Program-made: the position numbers and the translations under genes
Notes under the pieces: generated by a model
Seen by the model: only the letters and a program-made list of their open reading frames with translations
Database searches by the model: none
Told to the model about the DNA's origin: nothing
Shown: positions 25,075 to 31,552 of the stretch, piece by piece
Numbering within the stretch: position 1 is the stretch's first letter
Layout of the letters: each line of letters starts with the position of its first letter
Source: Strigomonas culicis
Taxonomy: Eukaryota; Euglenozoa; Kinetoplastea; Trypanosomatida; Trypanosomatidae
Length of the DNA stretch: 31,552 nucleotides
Assembly (NCBI GenBank): GCA_000482145.1
Contig: AUXH01000178.1
Span: 1 to 31,552 of the forward strand
Reading direction: 5' to 3'

Positions 25075-28000
25075 TCACACGGTGCTCCCCGCCTTCACAT
25101 GCTCGATCTTAAAAGCCAAGTACTTGTGCAAACTGATAGGGTCTTCCGCTTGCATCAGACGCGTCCACCTTCGTCGCCGAATGACAGCCATTTGTGAGTC
25201 CTCTAAGTGATACGGCCCCCTACACTCCTGAGCGTAGATCCATCCTTCGCCAGCCGCCTGGTAGTCCTGTACGCACCACTCGGAGAGCCACTTCCACGTG
25301 CTCGGATCCGGAAGCTCGAAGTTTTCCCGCCGCTGCTCCACCGTCACGTCGGCGGATGACCAGTTATAGATGTGATCTTTGGAATAAAGCGCTGCAGTCC
25401 ACATACCATCCTGCCCCCGCACCTCGTTTTCGTAGGAGTGCACAGGAATGACAAATCGTTCCTTTGCATAGCCCAACGCGGCCACCTCGCTATAGTTCTT
25501 TTCATAAAAGATAGTCAATAGAGAACCGGAGACCGAACCCACTTTACACGTCTGGAAGTACATGGGCACTTGAAAGGGTGTCCGCTCAGCAAGCACCAGC
25601 TTTTTTTTGAGCGGAAAGACACCAGAGGCGATGACGCTCTTCAATGTCACGCTAACAGAGTCCAACTGACCAAGAATGGAAAAGGTGAGTGATTGCAAAC
25701 GCAAAAATTCACCATTAGAAGCCCAGGGATACACCACGGGAAGCTCACAGTCGACCAGCTCAAAAGAGCCATTGGTGTACACAAGAGGAAAAACAAGGGG
25801 GGAATTCTCAAAGAAGTCGCCCGTGACGTGCAGCTCACATTTACCGACACTCGGAAGTCGCGCACCAGTTAGCTTGAGGCCGGAGAGCATGAGCTGCACA
25901 CTTGGCACAGCTTCACCAAAGATGCTCAAAAAGGGCCTCGGGCAGAACACATCCAACACCGTATACACGTTGGTGGACGGCAGTGCCCGGGAGGTGGCGT
26001 ACTGGTTGACATCCAAGCGAGACACACGCGGCCTCGCGTGGGTGAAGACGCGCATGGGGTGGAGGCTGTTCGACAGAGCGTGCGAAGGCTCGCTCTCGAC
26101 CATGTCGGACATGAGATTTTCAGCCTGTATTTGGGCGAGAAGGGGGTCCTTAGGGGTGAAGTCCCCTCCGTAGCCGAAGCGTCCACCAATTATCATGTAG
26201 TCGAAGCGCGAGTGCACGTCCACGGTGAGGTCGCCGAAGGGGAAGGTGGAGAGGAGCGTCCGAATACATGCCGTTCGCGTGTTCACATCCAGGCTGCCGT
26301 GCTTCGCGTTGACGAGCATGATGCCGACGGAGGCCTCATTCATATGGAGCGCGCATGCAACAGCCGAGCAGTGTCCTTTGGGAACCTCAACCTTACTCAC
26401 CAGCGGCACCTCCGCCGCCGCGATGTGAGAGACCCGTACAATGAAGGACCGACGGCAAATGACAACGAGCGCATTATTCGTGCGTCGCTTCTTGGATGAG
26501 GACGTCGTCGTCTCCAACACGTAGTAGTTCGCGGAACCAATGTAGGCAAGGAAGTAGGGACTCAGTTGGTCATGTCCCATCATTTGCGACGGGACGTCCG
26601 TGACGCCGATGACGTAGATTTCGTGGGATTCCTTGGGGAGGAAACTCCCGAGCACCGTGTCGTTTTGGGGAAGGTCCTTGCCCTCCATCGAGAAAGTGCC
26701 AAACCACATGTCGATGACTTCGTAAGGCATGCGGCCCACTGTGATTTTGGAATCGCCCTGTAGCGGAGCGGTGCCGACGGGGCGGTCGAACGTCGTGCCT
26801 TTAATGTCGACAATGACATCGTTCTCGCCCTCCAGGCAGAGGGACGGGCACCACATAACGGCGCTGCGGCGCAGCAGCGTCGCGAGCTCGTAGAAGCACT
26901 GCCGCCTGCCGTTGGAGCTGAACTCGAGCACATATGGGTGTGGTGCGTCAAAGAAGTACAAGGTTAGCCGTCTGCAATTCACCACGTCCTTCTCAACGCG
27001 GTAGAGGTGGGCTGCGTTCAGTTCAAACGATTTGTGCCCGTGCAGATCATAGTTGCCAAAGACGCGTCGCATTACGTCAATGTCCCAAATGCGGTCCTTC
27101 TTGTTCCTGCGAAGGGTGTCCTTCATCTTGATAACCTTGAACGACTCGTGCAGGAAGCGGTTGTTTGGCAGTGCGTGAGACGGAACCACAAGCGTCACAG
27201 CTGCTGTGGCCGGCGCAAATATCTCGGGTCTTCGGCTCGATGCACTTGAGATGCCTTCGGCGCCTACAGGGCCTTGCACGACCGGCCGCTGCCTAATGGG
27301 GGACTTCACAACATCCTCTGTGAGGATGCGAGACGGTAGTCCAGGGAGCGCGTCACTCACCAGCTGTTCTGGCGTCGTGGCAGGGCCAGCAGTCACAGCC
27401 AGTCCCTTCCTTGTGGCGTCTTCCCTTTTCGCTTCCTTCCCGAGTGCGTGAGGTGCGCATGTTGGAACGGCGGCGTTGGACGGCTCCTCGCGGTGAAGGT
27501 CGTCGTCAATACTCAGATCGCTATCAATTTCTAAGTCGTCGTCACAGATAAGCGAAGTTGCTAAGGATCCGGTCGTGTAAGCGGCGGGCTCACAATCATC
27601 CAGCTTCAGGTCCTCGTCCAGCTCCAGCTCGAGATCATCATCAAAGTCGATGTCATCGTCAATGTCGATCTCGTCTGGGTGAATCAGAGCTTCATGCTCG
27701 CTCTGCGTTTGGTCCACCACAAGCAGATCCGCACCCTCGAGCGGCCCCAGGCCCTCTTGTAGAGCTGGCACCCCTTGCGCCGTGGCGCGGAGCGTTTTCC
27801 GCACCTGGGCGACTGGCCGGAAGCCTGACGACCCGAAGTCGGTTTCAAAGTCCTCTACGGAAGCACTTTGCTGCTTGCGTTGCCTATTGATGGCCGTTTC
27901 TGTCACGTGCTGCTCATTCTCGAGTGCGATCACCTGCTCTCGCATGTGCTCGACTTCGGCTTTCGCGTTGGAGCCGGCCGCTAGTGGGAGAGAGGAGATG

Positions 28001-29373
28001 GCCGAAATGCGCATCAGCAGCTCGTCAATTTTTTTTTCCTTGTCCGCATTCAAACTCTTCAGCTGCTCAATTTCGCTCTCTTGCGCATTCAGCCGGCTCT
28101 GGAGCTCACGCATGTAAGCTTCGCGCTCCTCCATGAGCTTCTTCGTCTCCTGCAATTTGTCCTCCAGCGAGGCATCCAGGTCCCGCTTCACTGCCTCGCT
28201 GGCAGCCAGCTCCTCCTGCAGACGCTCGCGCTCCGCTACGGACGCATTTCGCAACGCACGCTTGAGACTCTCAATCTCCGTCTGGAGAGCGGCAATGACC
28301 TCGTTGTTGTTCGACTCGTTCACCACGGCCTTGTTCATGATTTTCTTTGCCCGCTCCGCATACCGGAGCGTACTCATCGTCTCTTCGCACTGGGCGGAGG
28401 AGGGGCTCACTGTGGCCAGCATCATCGTTTTGGAGTTGCCACCGAGATTGTCTTTTAAGATCCATGTGAGGGTGGAGTCTCGATACGGTACGTGCCTCTC
28501 CTTGCCACTTTCTTGTATTTCGGCGAGGGCGCTGATCACGTTGCCCAGGCACGTCAAGGACTTGTTGATGTTAGCGCCCTCTGTCAGTCTGACACCGGTC
28601 GCCATCGTCTTGGCGACGCGTTCACTGCCTGCCAGATCCACAAGATTCAGCTTTGACACTTTGGTGGAGAGAAGGATACCACTCCGCTTCTTCTGCGTTA
28701 GGGTAATGGAGAAAACAGCGTGAGAGCGGCTGCTCGTGGCATTCATGGCCGTGGATGCCGTGGTGCGCACCTTGTTACCGTCGCTCATGAGCTGCAGAAA
28801 CTGAGATTGCGACGTTACAACAAATTTGGCCAGCCCTTCGATGAAGGGCCCAAACGTGGGGTGCTCACGCACACGCAGCTTTGAATCCTCAAACCCGCCC
28901 GTGTTGGGACGTAGTAGACACCGCACTTTCTCGTTGTAAATTTCGAAGAAGGACACCTCGACACAGGTTTCCATGCCACCCCGTCGCAACCGCTCTGCCC
29001 CCTGAACGAGATCTCCGGCCAGTCGTGGAATGAGACCAGGATCAGTGCCGTCGCCCATCATGCAGTACGTCTTGCCACTACCCGTCTGCCCGTACGCGAA
29101 GATACACCCGTTATACCCTGTCACGACGTGCTGCAGCATTTCACGCCCGATGGCGTCGTACACCGCGGTTTGCGTTGCCTCGGGGTTCGTGTTGCCCTCC
29201 ACCGCTACACCAGTCGACCAGAATGCCTGGTCGTAAAGGAAGCTCCTGCCACAGCCCTCAAATGAGTCGGCCACAGTTACAGCATTGCCATCCATGGTAA
29301 GGATGATCTTCGCGTCCTCCCGCAGTTCATTCGCGCTCAGAGGCCTAGAGCGAACGGCTACCTTCACAGACAT
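25075..29373 (-). CDS. Kinesin-3-type motor with PH-like, 5-phosphatase-like, C2-like and dysferlin domains
   Basis: This 1432-residue protein opens with a kinesin motor (1-350) closest to the KIF1/kinesin-3 type. The P loop GQTGSGKT (95-102), switch I NATSSRSHA (211-219) and switch II DLAGSE (246-251) are intact, so plus-end motility is expected. The KIF1 poly-Lys K-loop is missing, and no FHA domain follows. A coiled coil (about 355-500) and an acidic linker (about 567-627) come next. A PH-like domain (742-838) has RRLTLYFFD and YVLEFSSNGRRQCFYEL. Residues about 885-1075 resemble an inositol 5-phosphatase fold (FGTFSMEG, IYVIGVTDV, GHCSAVACAL, FDYMIIGGRFGY) with active-site residues lost. 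A C2-like beta domain (about 1138-1292) precedes a dysferlin domain (about 1306-1408) with WKWLSEW, GWIYA and IRRRRWTR. The tail probably docks membranes. Motor and dysferlin calls are firm; the middle ones are by-eye inferences. Confidence 0.9.
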   Translation of the reverse strand: MSVKVAVRSRPLSANELREDAKIILTMDGNAVTVADSFEGCGRSFLYDQAFWSTGVAVEGNTNPEATQTAVYDAIGREMLQHVVTGYNGCIFAYGQTGSGKTYCMMGDGTDPGLIPRLAGDLVQGAERLRRGGMETCVEVSFFEIYNEKVRCLLRPNTGGFEDSKLRVREHPTFGPFIEGLAKFVVTSQSQFLQLMSDGNKVRTTASTAMNATSSRSHAVFSITLTQKKRSGILLSTKVSKLNLVDLAGSERVAKTMATGVRLTEGANINKSLTCLGNVISALAEIQESGKERHVPYRDSTLTWILKDNLGGNSKTMMLATVSPSSAQCEETMSTLRYAERAKKIMNKAVVNESNNNEVIAALQTEIESLKRALRNASVAERERLQEELAASEAVKRDLDASLEDKLQETKKLMEEREAYMRELQSRLNAQESEIEQLKSLNADKEKKIDELLMRISAISSLPLAAGSNAKAEVEHMREQVIALENEQHVTETAINRQRKQQSASVEDFETDFGSSGFRPVAQVRKTLRATAQGVPALQEGLGPLEGADLLVVDQTQSEHEALIHPDEIDIDDDIDFDDDLELELDEDLKLDDCEPAAYTTGSLATSLICDDDLEIDSDLSIDDDLHREEPSNAAVPTCAPHALGKEAKREDATRKGLAVTAGPATTPEQLVSDALPGLPSRILTEDVVKSPIRQRPVVQGPVGAEGISSASSRRPEIFAPATAAVTLVVPSHALPNNRFLHESFKVIKMKDTLRRNKKDRIWDIDVMRRVFGNYDLHGHKSFELNAAHLYRVEKDVVNCRRLTLYFFDAPHPYVLEFSSNGRRQCFYELATLLRRSAVMWCPSLCLEGENDVIVDIKGTTFDRPVGTAPLQGDSKITVGRMPYEVIDMWFGTFSMEGKDLPQNDTVLGSFLPKESHEIYVIGVTDVPSQMMGHDQLSPYFLAYIGSANYYVLETTTSSSKKRRTNNALVVICRRSFIVRVSHIAAAEVPLVSKVEVPKGHCSAVACALHMNEASVGIMLVNAKHGSLDVNTRTACIRTLLSTFPFGDLTVDVHSRFDYMIIGGRFGYGGDFTPKDPLLAQIQAENLMSDMVESEPSHALSNSLHPMRVFTHARPRVSRLDVNQYATSRALPSTNVYTVLDVFCPRPFLSIFGEAVPSVQLMLSGLKLTGARLPSVGKCELHVTGDFFENSPLVFPLVYTNGSFELVDCELPVVYPWASNGEFLRLQSLTFSILGQLDSVSVTLKSVIASGVFPLKKKLVLAERTPFQVPMYFQTCKVGSVSGSLLTIFYEKNYSEVAALGYAKERFVIPVHSYENEVRGQDGMWTAALYSKDHIYNWSSADVTVEQRRENFELPDPSTWKWLSEWCVQDYQAAGEGWIYAQECRGPYHLEDSQMAVIRRRRWTRLMQAEDPISLHKYLAFKIEHVKAGSTV

Positions 29374-29794
29374 TTATTCTATGCACGTCCGTGAGAAGAA
29401 GAGAGAGAGAAAAAAAACTATAGTTTTTCTGTATCCGGAATATAAAAAAAACGACCACTTCGCTTCTTTTTCTCCTTTACTATGTTTACAGGAGTATCGA
29501 TAAGAACAGAGAAATACGACCAAACACACAAACAAAAAGAGAGAGAGCGCGAGAATATGCCAGAGATTGCACGGGGAGTGCAGAGATGGGACAAATAAAA
29601 GGCAGGAGAGAAGGAGAGGGAAAGGGACAGAAAATGGGTGCACCATCATTTGCCGAACGGCATGTTTCACCATATTTTTGCGCGATTAAGAAGCATGGAA
29701 CATAGTTGCGCATATTACAAAGAAGCAGTAGGTGCGGAGAACAAAAGGTTCGATTACTAGTGTATACGTTTCTTTCGTTTATGTTAACTCTGTG
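29374..29794. other. Intergenic region WAPL-like gene to kinesin
   Basis: It holds the 3' UTR of the WAPL-like gene and the kinesin splice signal. A 16-base palindrome AAAAACTATAGTTTTT lies near 29413-29428, and CT-rich sense tracts occur around 29535-29550 and 29600-29635. No RNA gene was recognised. Confidence 0.55.
29379..29417 (-). promoter_or_regulatory. Predicted trans-splice signal of the kinesin gene
   Basis: A sense-strand T/C tract (29417-29393) is followed by only one AG before the ATG, ending at 29379. The genomic 5' UTR would be 5 bases. Confidence 0.5.
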
Positions 29795-31381
29795 CTATTC
29801 CTCTGTAACAGTAATGTCGTTTGCTCGGATAAGTTGCGCCAGTATATCACTTATTTCACTAAACGATTTTTTCGTAAAAGTGCCTATTTGGCTTTGAAAT
29901 ATAATGAACTCCTGAAGGATAACAACCACATAAGTCATCGGCTTGGACTTTATCTTGTCTCTTACTTCCAAGTGTTGTGTGCCTTTCGATACTGCGGTCA
30001 TCACCTTCACCCTTGCATTGAGCTCTTCTCCTTCATGGAGCGAAATGACGGCCAACAACAGGGAATAGTAGCCGCTCAGAATGAGATTTTCTGTGGCATC
30101 GCCGTCATGATAATGGTGCACCATAGCGCGCACCAAGCCATGGAGAACAGCGTCCTCAAGAAAACAGCACGTCAGTTCACATTTGCTGTTTTGAAGCTCC
30201 CAAAGGCTAATGTTTATCGCACAGCAAGTAGTAAAGGTGCATTCTTCCACAGCGCATGCGTTGTTTTTCAGTACGTTGGAAAATAGGATTCCCAATTCGG
30301 AGGACCAAGGCATGAAAACATCTGCTCTTACATTGGTTAGGTTGGTCATGACGCGAAGCGTGGCCACCCTTGCTCGATCGTCGGTACACTCTCTCACAAG
30401 GTACAGACGAGCCACTGCTGACACAAAGGGAACAAAGAAAGGACACGTTTCCAGGAGGCTATCCGAAACAGTCAACACCTCCAGTAAGGAAAGCAGAGCA
30501 TGTGGAATCGGATCAGCCGCTTCCAGTTTTTTGACGACAGACGATAGACCACCAAGTTGCGTGAACTGAAAGACGATGGAGTTTTCTTGCTTGAAGAGTC
30601 CAATGTCACTGTTTTGACGCAAAATGGTACCCAGAAAGATGTTCACGACGATGAGAAAGGACGGCATGGACGCTGTGTCAGGGCACCGTCTGTCTACCGT
30701 GGTCTGGAATTCACTCATGATCTCCGCAACGCTTGCTGTGGGGGTATGGAGCTCCGACATCACGCTGTTTTGTCGCTTCTTCTTTGACCAGTGACTCTTC
30801 GTAGGGGAGGACAGCTTTTCAATCGATAGCGGTTCCTCTCGCAAGAAAAAGAGAAGAAAACGGATTACGTCAGGATCGCTTAAGCTCTCCACACCTGCAT
30901 CTTGCGCCAGAAGATGTACGTAGCGGAGCAGCACGCTAGAGAGCGGAGAGGTGATGTTCACCGCGCACAAGTGGACGAAAAAGTCTCTCTGCGCCCCTAT
31001 ATGTTTCAACGCCAGTAGCACGGCTTGCGCCTGGTGCGATTCAAAAAAAGCAATAAACTCCCTCAATGTGTGGTTGTTGAGTGCATGGTGCAGGGCCCGC
31101 GCTAGGAACAGGGCCATATCCGCCAACTCCTCATCCTTTCTATGAAAAAGATCTATGTCAGCAGTGTCACCGTTTGTTTCACGGCTTTCGTAGGACTCCG
31201 TCACATCGTTGATCATCTCTCGAAGGTCAGGCAGTGCCGATGTGACTCTGTCTGACTCGAGTGCCGGTGGGTCTAAGGTGGCTGCTTCAACAGTGCTTTC
31301 CGCCGCTCGCACGGTACTGCTACTCATTATCTCATCGAGATCAAACGCAATCGCTGAGCTAGCTCTCTTCCTCTTTCCCAT
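29795..31381 (-). CDS. WAPL-like armadillo-fold protein (candidate cohesin-release factor)
   Basis: The 528-residue protein starts with a basic MGKRKR, a possible nuclear signal, and a disordered acidic N terminus (to about 75). The rest is a helical repeat protein. Blocks resembling the WAPL C-terminal domain are ATLRVMTNLTN (340-350; human WAPL has VRVLLNLT) and ENLILSGYYSLLLAVIS (431-447). The final segment ILQEFIIFQSQIGTFTKKSFSEI (488-510) resembles [22 protein letters not shown] in human. WAPL removes cohesin from chromosomes outside anaphase. At about 530 residues it is half the length of the human protein, because the long disordered N terminus is absent. The match is by eye, so a different armadillo-family protein remains possible. 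It is the most upstream gene visible in this transcription unit. Confidence 0.6.
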   Translation of the reverse strand: MGKRKRASSAIAFDLDEIMSSSTVRAAESTVEAATLDPPALESDRVTSALPDLREMINDVTESYESRETNGDTADIDLFHRKDEELADMALFLARALHHALNNHTLREFIAFFESHQAQAVLLALKHIGAQRDFFVHLCAVNITSPLSSVLLRYVHLLAQDAGVESLSDPDVIRFLLFFLREEPLSIEKLSSPTKSHWSKKKRQNSVMSELHTPTASVAEIMSEFQTTVDRRCPDTASMPSFLIVVNIFLGTILRQNSDIGLFKQENSIVFQFTQLGGLSSVVKKLEAADPIPHALLSLLEVLTVSDSLLETCPFFVPFVSAVARLYLVRECTDDRARVATLRVMTNLTNVRADVFMPWSSELGILFSNVLKNNACAVEECTFTTCCAINISLWELQNSKCELTCCFLEDAVLHGLVRAMVHHYHDGDATENLILSGYYSLLLAVISLHEGEELNARVKVMTAVSKGTQHLEVRDKIKSKPMTYVVVILQEFIIFQSQIGTFTKKSFSEISDILAQLIRANDITVTEE

Positions 31382-31411
31382 CGTGCGCCGTTGATACCTG
31401 TGAGTGGGTAT

Positions 31412-31444
31412 CTATGATTATATTAAATGATTTGAGAGAAAAAC
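31412..31444 (-). promoter_or_regulatory. Predicted trans-splice signal of the WAPL-like gene
   Basis: A short sense-strand tract (31444-31432) precedes AG ending at 31412, giving a 30-base 5' UTR with no ATG. A much stronger tract lies further out at 31545-31498, beyond the CA repeat. Confidence 0.4.
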
Positions 31445-31457
31445 GCTACTCGGTGAA

Positions 31458-31458
<1 letters not shown>

Positions 31459-31495
<37 letters not shown>
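31459..31495. repeat. (CA)18 microsatellite
   Basis: Eighteen CA units, read as (TG)n on the sense strand, sit between two pyrimidine tracts upstream of the WAPL-like gene. Confidence 0.95.
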
Positions 31496-31497
<2 letters not shown>

Positions 31498-31552
31498 CAA
31501 CGAAAGAGAGAGAGAAGAGAGAGAGACGAAAAGTAGAGTACAAGAAGAACTA

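Noticed and set aside
29795..31381. CTNNBL1 (beta-catenin-like 1) as identity of the armadillo protein
   Set aside because: Similar length and fold class, but none of the CTNNBL1 blocks I know align; the WAPL C-terminal blocks fit better.
1..31552. CRISPR arrays, insertion sequences, tRNA or rRNA genes
   Set aside because: I looked for direct repeats with spacers, transposase motifs and tRNA A/B boxes or cloverleaf patterns and saw none. Only microsatellites and the listed inverted repeats are present.

Overview
The window is one strand-coherent block of a kinetoplastid protist nuclear genome, most probably a trypanosomatid. Fourteen protein genes are all encoded on the minus strand. They are intronless and spaced by AT-rich gaps of about 350-730 bases. 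Nearly every start codon is preceded, in the sense direction, by a T/C-rich tract and then an AG. That is the layout of a polycistronic transcription unit processed by spliced-leader trans-splicing. There are no operon-style ribosome binding sites and no convincing plus-strand gene. Gene content also fits kinetoplastids: a TOR kinase closest to the TOR2 type, and the CAF40, TOR, proteasome beta-7, COPA, GAR1 order that I recall from Trypanosoma brucei chromosome 4 (memory, to be verified). I cannot name the genus.

In transcription order (right to left): a WAPL-like cohesin-release factor (29795-31381); a 1432-residue kinesin-3-type motor with an unusual tail (25075-29373); a DCN1/DCUN1 neddylation factor (23942-24667); a tail-anchored ankyrin protein with three Cys-Pro motifs (22342-23592); GAR1 (20983-21609); a DHHC-family membrane protein with an incomplete zinc-binding region (19585-20349); coatomer alpha (15543-19139); a small membrane protein resembling complex I subunit NDUFB11/ESSS (14657-14995); quinonoid dihydropteridine reductase (13399-14094); proteasome beta-7 (12370-13032); TOR kinase (4540-11865); SSNA1/DIP13 (3674-3997); CAF40/NOT9 (2139-3158); and an RRM RNA-binding protein (376-1539). 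The genes share no single pathway. As usual in kinetoplastids the unit mixes housekeeping functions: growth signalling, protein turnover, vesicle traffic, ribosome biogenesis, mRNA decay, pterin recycling and cytoskeleton.

The most interesting protein is the kinesin. After an apparently intact motor, coiled coil and acidic linker, its tail carries what I read as a PH-like domain, a catalytically degenerate inositol-polyphosphate 5-phosphatase-like domain, a C2-like beta domain and a C-terminal dysferlin (DysF) domain. It looks like a motor ending in stacked lipid-binding modules. Other points worth checking are the HRM-like Cys-Pro motifs in the ankyrin protein, the incomplete zinc ligands of the DHHC protein, a perfect 36-bp palindrome inside the COPA coding sequence, and A-run/T-run inverted repeats in intergenic DNA.

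Start codons were chosen as the first in-frame ATG downstream of the predicted splice acceptor. Several open frames extend further upstream, but those extensions read through polypyrimidine tracts and are not credible protein.
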